Positions 9,167 to 17,751 of a stretch of 64,000 bases of DNA are shown piece after piece (the stretch's first letter is position 1; each line of letters begins with the position of its first letter). Location of the stretch: assembly GCF_006569185.2 (NCBI RefSeq), contig NZ_VIGC02000002.1, positions 124,001 to 188,000 of the forward strand, read 5' to 3'. Position numbers and translations under genes: made by a program. The DNA is from Litorilinea aerophila (GTDB lineage: Bacteria > Chloroflexota > Anaerolineae > Caldilineales > Caldilineaceae). A model generated the notes under the pieces. That model worked only from the letters and a program-made list of their open reading frames with translations. It did no database searches and had not been told where the DNA came from.

Positions 9167-10027
9167 ATGACCCAGGAAACAACAGTCACCAGCGAGCAAA
9201 ACGGCCCAGGGCCCCGGCGTACGCCCCCTCGGCTCCTGCAGGTGCTGCGGGCGAACCAGGTGACGCCCCGCATGCGCCGGATCACCCTGGGCGGGGAGCA
9301 GCTGGACGGTTTCCCCGCCGACAGCCCGGGACGCCACATCAAGCTCTTCATTCCCCGGGCCGACCAGGAAAAACCTTGCCTGCCCACGTGGAGCCCCCTG
9401 GGCATCCAGTGGCCGCCCCGGGAGGAGCGCCCCTACGTGCGCACCTACACCGTCCGCGGCTATGATCCTACCGCAGGAGAGTTAACCGTGGATTTCGTGC
9501 TCCACGAACATCAGGGGCCGGCCAGTGCCTGGGCAGCCCGGGCAAAGGCGGGCGACTGGATCGGCGTGGCTGGGCCGGGCGCACGGGGGAGCATTCCTCT
9601 GGATGCCGGGTGGTACCTGTTTGTGGGCGACGAGAGCGCCTTGCCGGCCATCAGCGCCTACCTGGAACGCCTGCCCGCGTCGGCCCGGGGCTACGCCCTG
9701 GTGGAAGTGGCGGACAGCCAGGAAGAGCAGCGGCTGCACTATCCCGCCGCGGTAGAGCTGATCTGGTTTCACCGCAACGGCGTGCCCGCCGGTCAGAGCC
9801 AGGTGCTGCTCGAGGCCGTAGCCCAACTGGCCTGGCCGTCCCAAAGCGGGCTGTTTGTCTGGATCGCCGGCGAAGCGGCCATGGTAACGGGACTCCACAG
9901 CTACCTGCGCACGGCTCGGGCGGTGCCCCGGGAAGCCATACGGGCCATCCCCTTCTGGCGGGCCGGCCTGTCGGAGGAAGAGTACCACGACGAACGCCAT
10001 CAGGTGATGGACGCCCTGGGGAGTTAA
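9167..10027 (+). CDS. Siderophore-interacting FAD-binding protein (ferric-siderophore reductase)
   Basis: A 286-residue protein of the SIP/ViuB family. It has an N-terminal FAD-binding barrel with the ERPYVRTYTVRGYD motif (RxYTxR, about residues 89-96) and VDFVLHEHQGPASAWA, followed by an NAD(P)-type domain with FVGDESALPAISAYLE. The C-terminus GLSEEEYHDER resembles the family's typical ending. These enzymes reduce ferric siderophores in the cytoplasm and release iron, which fits the importer genes immediately upstream. ATG 9167 has AGGAG at normal spacing. The stop codon is embedded in a perfect 26-bp palindrome. Confidence 0.92.
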   Translation: MTQETTVTSEQNGPGPRRTPPRLLQVLRANQVTPRMRRITLGGEQLDGFPADSPGRHIKLFIPRADQEKPCLPTWSPLGIQWPPREERPYVRTYTVRGYDPTAGELTVDFVLHEHQGPASAWAARAKAGDWIGVAGPGARGSIPLDAGWYLFVGDESALPAISAYLERLPASARGYALVEVADSQEEQRLHYPAAVELIWFHRNGVPAGQSQVLLEAVAQLAWPSQSGLFVWIAGEAAMVTGLHSYLRTARAVPREAIRAIPFWRAGLSEEEYHDERHQVMDALGS

Positions 10028-10043
10028 CCGCGGTTAACTCCCC
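10018..10043. repeat. Perfect 26-bp palindrome over a stop codon
   Basis: GGGGAGTTAACCG is followed directly by its exact reverse complement. The palindrome starts in the last codons of the flavoreductase gene, covers its TAA and extends 16 bp beyond. As RNA it would form a hairpin with a very tight loop; as DNA it could be an operator. Confidence 0.6.
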
Positions 10044-10171
10044 AGTTAGGCGCCCTTTGCTGGCGCCTTCGGTGGCACCGAAACCAATTTTTCCCCAATT
10101 CGTCCTAAAAATGCCTCAACCTGATGGTATGATAAACCTGACGCAAGGTCGAACCTGGCAATAAGTCTGCT

Positions 10172-10212
10172 CGTAAATCCCGGCAGAAATTCGCCGGTAT
10201 TTACGCCAGACT
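10172..10212 (-). repeat. Dispersed inverted-repeat element, internally deleted copy 2
   Basis: Read on the minus strand this is AGTCTGGCGTAAATACC joined directly to GGCGAATTTCTGCCGGGA and TTTACG. It keeps the two outer ends of the family but lacks the ~55 bp between them, so it is a compact palindrome. Confidence 0.75.
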
Positions 10213-10242
10213 GTCCTAGTGTACCGGAGAAACGAGGCGAAC

Positions 10243-10449
10243 ATGGACTGGATTGGCTGGCTTCAAGTTGGTTTATTGGTGGGCATCGTTTCGGCCGTTG
10301 GCTTTCCCCTGACCCTCCAGGCGCGCTGTGCCGGGTTCAAGTGGTGCCGCGTGCAGGATCTGGGAAGCACAGGGAGGCGAGATATCACCCCCAGTTCTGA
10401 GAACCGCCCAGGTCCGTGGAACTCCATGGCCACCCACGCATCCCGCTGA
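10243..10449 (+). CDS. Possible small membrane protein, uncertain
   Basis: A 68-codon open frame. Residues 4-28 (starting WIGWLQVGLLVGIVSAVGF) are hydrophobic enough for one membrane helix; the rest is polar and has low-complexity composition. GAGG stands 6 nt before the ATG. No family is recognised. The second half may be non-coding read as protein, so this could be a spurious frame. Confidence 0.25.
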   Translation: MDWIGWLQVGLLVGIVSAVGFPLTLQARCAGFKWCRVQDLGSTGRRDITPSSENRPGPWNSMATHASR

Positions 10450-10514
10450 CGCGCAACCCGCCGAACCGGGAAGATGCGATGCCGGACTTGGGAAAGAGAT
10501 AGACCGATTCAAAT

Positions 10515-10676
10515 ATGGCGAAATCACTTTGTAAGCTCAAAAAATCCCTGTTGAAGGGGGAGATCGAGGCGTACATGCAGTTGGTGAATCGCCCCACCCA
10601 CGTCTGTACCAAGTGTGGCCGGGCAGCCAACAGTAAGAAACTTCTGTGTAGTCCGACGAAATTGAAAGACGTTTAA
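10515..10676 (+). CDS. Small four-cysteine protein, probable zinc ribbon (53 aa)
   Basis: A 53-residue lysine-rich protein. Cys6, Cys31, Cys34 and Cys45 are arranged as SLCKLKK, then VCTKCGRAANSKKLLC, which suggests a small zinc-binding knuckle. The frame is clean from ATG 10515 to TAA, and the next gene starts 8 bp later, consistent with co-translation. The ribosome site is weak. I recall similarly arranged short CxxC proteins in other bacteria but cannot name a function. It stands between the flavoreductase and Dps genes. Confidence 0.6.
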   Translation: MAKSLCKLKKSLLKGEIEAYMQLVNRPTHVCTKCGRAANSKKLLCSPTKLKDV

Positions 10677-10684
10677 CACAACGA

Positions 10685-11059
10685 ATGATTCACGTACAGG
10701 GAAATCAACAACTGGCCCAAACGGGCATTGGCCGGGCCATCCACCGGCTGTCCGGCGGCCAGATCGAATTGCGCTGGGACCGCCTGGTGATCCACATGCG
10801 CCCGGCGGACCTGCTGGTGCTACATCAGGCGCTGCTGCGCTTCGCCGAAGCCACAGGCCGAGAGTGGACGTCAGACTACTGTATCGAGATGGGGTCCCAG
10901 ATTATACTGTTCAATCGGGTTGAGCTGGCAGACTTTGCCAGGATGGTGCACCAGGCGGCGGAATCCCTCCCGCGGCGGGTCGTCCACTGGACGGACATTC
11001 CGGTCCGCATCAACGCCGTGGATGAGGGTTTCCCCCTGGCCCATCTGAGCCCCAATTGA
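10685..11059 (+). CDS. Hypothetical small protein, paralogue of the protein at 4623-5000
   Basis: A 124-residue protein with no known domain. Its core IELRWDRLVIHMRPADLLVL, an alanine/leucine helix, CIEMGSQIILFNRVELADF and a final helix align in order with the protein that leads the siderophore operon. WD, the VH/IH pair, the following P and the Cys-strand are shared. It starts 8 bp after the small cysteine protein and is followed 93 bp later by dps. Having both paralogues at the edges of the iron locus suggests a shared role there; this is inference. Confidence 0.65.
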   Translation: MIHVQGNQQLAQTGIGRAIHRLSGGQIELRWDRLVIHMRPADLLVLHQALLRFAEATGREWTSDYCIEMGSQIILFNRVELADFARMVHQAAESLPRRVVHWTDIPVRINAVDEGFPLAHLSPN

Positions 11060-11152
11060 AGCGGGTCCGATGAAACCTGTTTCAGGCTGCTCCACCGGTC
11101 AGTTTGAACAGGTTGAATCAGGCGAACAAACATTGCATCAGGAGGTTTGACA

Positions 11153-11677
11153 ATGGCGACAAAAGGCAATGGCGCGAGTGTGAAAAATCTGACCGGTACG
11201 CTCCATGAGACCAGCGTGGAGATGTCCCAGGAGTTGCGGGCGCAGATGATCAGCCTCTGCAACCAGCAGCTGGCCAACACCAGTGATCTCTACAGCCAGA
11301 CCAAGCAGGCCCACTGGAACGTCAAGGGCATGCAGTTCGAGCAACTGCACGTGCTCTTCGACAAGATGGCCGAGAGCATCCAGCCCTACATCGACATGAT
11401 CGCGGAGCGGGCCACAGCCCTGGGCGGCACCGCGCTGGGGACCGTGCGTATGGCCGCCAACACATCCGAGCTGCCGGAGTTCCCGGCGGATGTCTTCGAC
11501 GGGGAGACCATGCTCAAGGTGGTGGTGGAGCGCTGGGCCCAGTACGCCAACAGCATCCGTGCCGCGGCCACCCAGGCCGACGAGGCCGGAGACCTGGAGA
11601 CGTCGGACCTCTTCATCGAGGTGGGGCGGGTGGCCGATAAGATGCTCTGGTTCGCCGAAGCTCACCTCCAGGCCTGA
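11153..11677 (+). CDS. dps: Dps family ferritin-like DNA-protection protein
   Basis: A 174-residue protein of usual Dps length. The ferroxidase signature is clear: SQTKQAHWNVKG around residue 47 (His ligand) and LFDKMAESIQPYIDMIAERA about 12 residues later (Asp and Glu ligands). Dps dodecamers oxidise and store iron and shield DNA during stress. ATG 11153 has GGAGG 7 nt upstream; the TTG two codons earlier is not supported. Its place at the end of the iron locus fits a detoxification and storage role. A strong terminator follows 29 bp downstream. Confidence 0.95.
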   Translation: MATKGNGASVKNLTGTLHETSVEMSQELRAQMISLCNQQLANTSDLYSQTKQAHWNVKGMQFEQLHVLFDKMAESIQPYIDMIAERATALGGTALGTVRMAANTSELPEFPADVFDGETMLKVVVERWAQYANSIRAAATQADEAGDLETSDLFIEVGRVADKMLWFAEAHLQA

Positions 11678-11706
11678 TCACGGCTACTATCTTGCCAGAA
11701 AGTCCC

Positions 11707-11741
11707 ATCGGGGCGGGTTTGAAACCCGCCCCGATTTTTTT
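11707..11741 (+). terminator. Intrinsic terminator of dps
   Basis: ATCGGGGCGGGTTT pairs with its near-perfect complement AAACCCGCCCCGAT across a very short loop and runs into TTTTTTT. It should end transcription from the iron locus before the converging dehydrogenase gene. Confidence 0.92.
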
Positions 11742-11767
11742 ATAGGCCAGGCCGGGGAGATCCGGCT

Positions 11768-12832
11768 TCAGTGACGTCCCTCTCCCTGCCGGTTGGCTCG
11801 CGTGCGCGGCGTCAGGTCGAAGTAAGTCTCGTGCCCCTGGAAGAAACGCTCCAGTTCATCCACCATCAGGGTGAAGAAATGGGGGTAGGGATCGCCCGTG
11901 TAGTAGCCCACGTGGGGGCTGAGGAAGACGTTGGGCAGACGCAGGATCTCGCTCTCCGGTGGGACGGGCTCCGGGTCGAACACGTCCAGCCCGGCAATGA
12001 TGTCCCCCTGCCGCAGCCGCCGAATGAGGGCATCGGAATCCACCACGGCCCCCCGGGAGACATTGACAAAGACGGTGCCCGGGCGCAACAGGCTGAGTTC
12101 CCGCTCCCCCAACATGCCCCGGGTGGCGGGCGTCAGGGGGACCAGGCAGACCACCACATGACACCGGCTCAGCACGTTGTCCAGGGAAGTCTGGGTGAAG
12201 TCCAGGGCTTCGGCCAGCTCCCGGGGCAGGTAGGGATCGTGCACCCAGATCTCCACATCAAAGGGGCGCAGCAGGCGGATCAGGCGGCGGCCCATGTGGC
12301 CACAGCCGATCAGGCCCACCCGCTTGCCCGTCAGGCGGCCGGGCATCCGATCCCGTTCGGTCGGGTCCCGCCGGGTGTCACCCGCCAACATGCGGCGGAA
12401 ATGGGCACCCCCGTTGCGCATGCAGAGCAGGATCAGCCCCAGGGCCCACTCGGCCACCGGGTAGGACGAGGCGTTGGTGACATCCACCGTCCGGATGCCC
12501 CGGGCCCAGGCCGCCTCCAAATCGATCCGGCTGGCGAAGCGGTCGCCTTCCAGCTCGCCGATGAAGCGTAGAGCGGGCGCAGCGTCCAGGATGTCGGCCG
12601 TCAGTCGGGGGGCCCCATGGCAGACCACCAGAGCCTGGTACGGGCCAATCTGCGCCCGCAGGGCGGCGGCCGCCTGGGGATCGGGATTGGCTTCGTAGAT
12701 GCCACCCCCTTCGCACGGGAACCAATCCCAGTCGGCGAAGGTCTCCAGCCGTTCCAACTCCCAGGGGGGCACGTAGCCATCCCGCACCCGCTGACTAAAA
12801 GCAAACAGAATGCGAGGACGTGGGCCTGTCAT
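11768..12832 (-). CDS. D-isomer-specific 2-hydroxyacid dehydrogenase family protein
   Basis: A 354-residue cytoplasmic NAD(P)-dependent oxidoreductase. The cofactor-binding domain contains VGLIGCGHMGRRL near residue 172. The family's Arg, Glu and His positions can be placed at VNVSRGAVVDSDAL, FDPEPVPPESEIL and SPHVGYYTGD. The substrate-binding half has VTNASSYPVAEWALGLILL. It presumably reduces a 2-oxoacid or oxidises a 2-hydroxyacid; the substrate is not evident. It starts 3 bp after the isomerase-like gene ends, so the two form an operon read leftward. The 5' gene encodes a TIM-barrel sugar isomerase, which suggests a sugar-acid pathway. Confidence 0.88.
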   Translation of the reverse strand: MTGPRPRILFAFSQRVRDGYVPPWELERLETFADWDWFPCEGGGIYEANPDPQAAAALRAQIGPYQALVVCHGAPRLTADILDAAPALRFIGELEGDRFASRIDLEAAWARGIRTVDVTNASSYPVAEWALGLILLCMRNGGAHFRRMLAGDTRRDPTERDRMPGRLTGKRVGLIGCGHMGRRLIRLLRPFDVEIWVHDPYLPRELAEALDFTQTSLDNVLSRCHVVVCLVPLTPATRGMLGERELSLLRPGTVFVNVSRGAVVDSDALIRRLRQGDIIAGLDVFDPEPVPPESEILRLPNVFLSPHVGYYTGDPYPHFFTLMVDELERFFQGHETYFDLTPRTRANRQGEGRH

Positions 12833-12835
12833 CGT

Positions 12836-13693
12836 CTACGCTCCTGTGGATGGTGTTCCACGGGCAATGCCCGCCTGTTGGAAGGCGCGGGCCAGCACCT
12901 GGTACGACCGGCTGGCCACTTCCAGGGGCTCGTAGTCCGGCCGCCGCTGGACCATGTTGCTGATCTCCACCGAAATCACCCCGCGGTAGCCGTGGGCAGC
13001 CATGCAGCGCAGATAGGCCACATAATCGAACTCGCCCTCGCCGGGGATGACATACTCATAGTCCGGAACCCGCCCCCGTTCATCCTTGACGTGGGTGTGG
13101 ACCGCATGGGGGAGCATCCTGGCCACCGATTCCTCCAGGGGAATGCCCATCACGTTGAAGTGACTGATGTCGAAGTTGACCCGCACCGCCGGCGAATCCA
13201 CCTGGGCCAGGAGCGCCAGCATCTGGTCCGGTGTTTCCACCGCGGTGCCCACATGGGGCTCCAGGGCCAGGATGGCGCCCAGTTCCTGGGCTGCTTCCCC
13301 CAGCAGGGCCAGCCGTTCGGCCAGTTGAGGCAGGCGCGCCGGCAGCTCACCGGGCTGGCCGCCGATGCCGGTGATGACCACGGGCGTGTCCCCATCCATC
13401 CAGAGGGCAGCCAGCTCCATGACCTCTCGGAGCCGGGTGACAAGCTGGTCAAAGCGGTCGGGCGCTGGATCCAACAGGGAAGTGTAGTAGTTCAAGGCGG
13501 AAAGCTGCAGGGGCAGATCCGCGAGCAGGCGGCCAATGCGTCGACGGGCCGGGCCGTCTAACTGGTCCAGGGCAGTGGTGAAGCGGGGCAAGACCACCAC
13601 CTCCACCGCGTCGAAGCCCAGGGTGGCCAGGTGGGATAACGCCACGTCGATGGGGACCTGGGGCATGCCCCAGGTGCTGAATCCGAGTTTCAT
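12836..13693 (-). CDS. Sugar phosphate isomerase/epimerase family TIM-barrel protein
   Basis: A 285-residue protein of the xylose-isomerase-like/AP-endonuclease-2 barrel family. Metal-ligand regions are visible: LALEPHVGTAVETPDQ (Glu), VNFDISHFNVMG (Asp and His), HTHVKDERGR (His and Asp) and VISVEISNMVQ (Glu). ATG 13693 (MKLGFSTWGMPQ) has GGGGAG upstream; the frame stays open further but runs into a repeat remnant. The usual reactions of the family are isomerisation or epimerisation of keto-sugars or dehydration of inositol derivatives. It forms an operon with the dehydrogenase. Confidence 0.85.
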   Translation of the reverse strand: MKLGFSTWGMPQVPIDVALSHLATLGFDAVEVVVLPRFTTALDQLDGPARRRIGRLLADLPLQLSALNYYTSLLDPAPDRFDQLVTRLREVMELAALWMDGDTPVVITGIGGQPGELPARLPQLAERLALLGEAAQELGAILALEPHVGTAVETPDQMLALLAQVDSPAVRVNFDISHFNVMGIPLEESVARMLPHAVHTHVKDERGRVPDYEYVIPGEGEFDYVAYLRCMAAHGYRGVISVEISNMVQRRPDYEPLEVASRSYQVLARAFQQAGIARGTPSTGA

Positions 13694-14008
13694 GGGTGAC
13701 TCCCCTGCAAAAAGGGCATTTTTAAACGCAAAGGCGCAAAGGCGCAAAGAACTCCGGGCGCGCTCCCTCTGGTGGATACCATCGGCGAATTTCTGCCAGG
13801 ATTTACTGGTGTCACACCCGGCAGCAGGACCGCGTGCAGAGGGACAGCGATCACACCTGCCGGGCGGACGGGTCGATGGGTTTGCTTGGGTATAGGTGTT
13901 GAGGGCATCAGAGCCCAGGGATTGTATGGTGCAGCGTGGCCGGGGCAACCACGCCGATGGATCCTATCTTACCACAACAGCCCGGCCAGCACCTCCTGCA
14001 AAACAGAT
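13694..14008. other. Intergenic region with a half-copy of the dispersed repeat
   Basis: Contains a short tandem of GCGCAAAG units (about 13727-13750), a right-half remnant of the ~95-bp inverted-repeat element (13754-13807, ending TTTCTGCCAGGATTTACT), and otherwise nothing recognised. The open frame upstream of the isomerase start comes from this repeat material. Confidence 0.5.
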
Positions 14009-14038
14009 TTGACTTCTAATTGGGATTCAAATTACAAT
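14009..14038 (+). promoter_or_regulatory. Sigma-70-type promoter for a candidate small RNA
   Basis: TTGACT at 14009-14014 and TACAAT at 14033-14038 with 18 bp between. The match to consensus is good, and the AT-rich spacer contrasts with the GC-rich surroundings. It fires toward the terminator at 14153-14190. Confidence 0.65.
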
Positions 14039-14044
14039 GACGGC

Positions 14045-14190
14045 TGACAGCCATTGTGAAAGCAGGCGCAATTCCAACGGTGCTTGCGTCTGAACATCGA
14101 CAAACGAGCAGCCAACGTGATTCGTTACAGCGTCGTAGCAGTCAGATCTTGAAACCTCTGTGCTCTGGCGTGAGCCAGCAGAGGTTTTTT
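14045..14190 (+). ncRNA. Candidate small RNA or leader RNA upstream of hppA
   Basis: A stretch of about 145 nt between a good promoter and a good intrinsic terminator, with no plausible open frame. Internal pairing is possible (CGAC and AACGA at 14099-14107 with TCGTT and GTCG at 14122-14134). It could be an independent small RNA, or the terminated form of an hppA leader controlled by attenuation, since hppA begins 152 bp past the terminator on the same strand. I do not recognise it as a known RNA class. Confidence 0.4.
14153..14190 (+). terminator. Intrinsic terminator upstream of hppA
   Basis: AACCTCTG pairs with CAGAGGTT; an inner CTGGC/GCCAG stem closes a GTGA tetraloop, and TTTTTT follows at 14185-14190. 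Confidence 0.85.
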
Positions 14191-14341
14191 GCTGTCTGCG
14201 TGGCCTGACCGCCCGCGCTGTGACTCTGCCGGGGCTGAAACCTTGGGCACTCGTTTGAAGCACCCAGGAGTCTTCAGCACCCAGGTCTGTCACCGGCCCT
14301 TTTCTTATTTTTTATCCGCATGATGAAAAGGAGGTATCACT

Positions 14342-16390
<2,049 letters not shown>

Positions 16391-16452
16391 GGATGGGAAG
16401 AGGCAACGGCGACCATCGTCTGAACCGACACCCCGTTTCCTGAAGCGCTGAC

Positions 16453-16478
16453 AGGGGGAGCCCACGATGGCTCCCCCT
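16453..16478 (+). terminator. Hairpin downstream of hppA
   Basis: AGGGGGAGCC pairs perfectly with GGCTCCCCCT around a 6-nt loop. No long T-run follows, so termination strength is uncertain. Confidence 0.5.
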
Positions 16479-16530
16479 GATCGTTCCAGCCTGGGCACCC
16501 GGACGGCCACGGGGAGACGGCCCCGACCGT

Positions 16531-16640
16531 AGGTGCGGTTTCTAACCGCACGAGGACGCCGGACCCGGGCGGGTTAAGGGGCGGCGACGCCGGGGCACCC
16601 GTTCCCGTAGGGGCGGGCCCCCGTGCCCGCCCGGGGCAGG
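16531..16640. repeat. Two GTAGG-prefixed hairpin repeats
   Basis: GTAGGTGCGGTTTCTAACCG closes to CGCAC, and GTAGGGGCGGGCCCCCGTGC closes to CCGCCC. Both start with GTAGG followed at once by the 5' arm of a hairpin. Same superfamily as the repeats at 25.8-26.2, 43.7-43.9 and 57.5-57.8 kb. They lie between hppA and the recombinase-like gene. Confidence 0.65.
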
Positions 16641-16713
16641 CGGTTTGACAAGAAAACCATGAACATATATACTTCCACCTTGTTAACTATACGAAAGATA
16701 GAGATGGGGTGGA

Positions 16714-17688
16714 ATGATGGCAACAGCATCTGACCGTGTTCAATCGGCCCGGACGCCACAGCCCGGGGAGACCACAGCCACTGAACAGGCGCCGGAGAGC
16801 CTGGCCCCGCCCCTGCGGGCGGACAGCACCCTGGGCGCCGCCATTGCCGCCTTCGATGAGTACATGGTGCGCAAAGGCTTCAGCATCAACACCATCAAGG
16901 CGTTCCGCAACGACCTGAAGATCCTCGCCTCCTTCCTGGATCCGTCGACCCTGCTCCACCAGATCAAAACCGAACATCTGGAGGACTTCCTGGAATGGCT
17001 GCAACACGGCCGGGGCAAGCCCTGCAGCGCCAAAACCCTGGCCCGTCGCATCACTACCCTGAAGGTCTTCTTCGGCTGGATCCACGGCATCGGCGTCATC
17101 GGCACCGACCCCGCCGCGCCCGTGGTGCAGCAAAGCGCACGCCCGCCCCTCCCCACCATCCTGCGGGACGACGAGGTGAACCGGCTTCTGCGCGCTGCCC
17201 AGGACTTCCTCTGGGATCGCCGAAAGCCGGATGCCCGGCCCTACCTGCTGGTCAGCCTGCTCCTGCAGACGGGCATGAAGAAGGCCGAATGTGCCAATCT
17301 CCTGATCAGCGACATCGACGTCTCCCGCCCCCAGGCGCCGGAAGTGGCCATCCGCTACAGCGAGGAACGCCACGCCCACAAGAACCGCCGCCTGGCCCTG
17401 CACCCCAACATTGTGCCCGCGCTGCAACAGTACCTGGACCAGTACAAGCCCGAGCACTACCTCTTCGAGTGCACGCCGCGCAACCTGGAATATGTGCTGG
17501 ATGAAGTGGGGAAACGGGCCGGCATCAAGCGCATCCAGGTGGGCTTCGAAACCCTGCGCTGGACCTGCGCCGTGCGGGACTTTCGGACCGGTATGCCGGA
17601 AGATCGGCTGCGGGAAAAGATGGGGCTGAGCAAGATCTCCTGGCGGGAAACCCGGGAGAAGATTTTCCGGCTCACCAACCGCCAGTAG
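16714..17688 (+). CDS. Tyrosine-recombinase-like protein with degenerate active site
   Basis: A 324-residue protein with the two-domain plan of XerC/D. There is an N-terminal SAM-like core-binding domain (about residues 40-130: FDEYMVRKGFSINTIKAFRN and RRITTLKVFFGWIHGIGV) and a C-terminal catalytic-type domain. The catalytic set is mostly lost. The first Arg box reads LLLQTGMKKAECANL (Lys for Arg). The HxxR box reads ETLRWTCAVRDF (Glu for His, Arg kept). The GHxS box reads GLSKISW, and the Tyr position falls at TREKIFRL (Phe). Strand exchange is therefore unlikely; a DNA-binding or architectural role is inferred. Two ATGs (16714, 16717) share one ribosome site. Confidence 0.75.
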   Translation: MMATASDRVQSARTPQPGETTATEQAPESLAPPLRADSTLGAAIAAFDEYMVRKGFSINTIKAFRNDLKILASFLDPSTLLHQIKTEHLEDFLEWLQHGRGKPCSAKTLARRITTLKVFFGWIHGIGVIGTDPAAPVVQQSARPPLPTILRDDEVNRLLRAAQDFLWDRRKPDARPYLLVSLLLQTGMKKAECANLLISDIDVSRPQAPEVAIRYSEERHAHKNRRLALHPNIVPALQQYLDQYKPEHYLFECTPRNLEYVLDEVGKRAGIKRIQVGFETLRWTCAVRDFRTGMPEDRLREKMGLSKISWRETREKIFRLTNRQ

Positions 17689-17751
17689 TGGCTCCACTGC
17701 GGGAACCACAGATTCCACAGGTGAACACAGTTTTTTCAGAGGGGAACCGGG

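Noticed and set aside
13694-14340. A tRNA or known riboswitch upstream of hppA
   Set aside because: No cloverleaf or recognised aptamer pattern could be drawn; only the promoter, terminator and simple stems are supported, so it is listed as a candidate small RNA.
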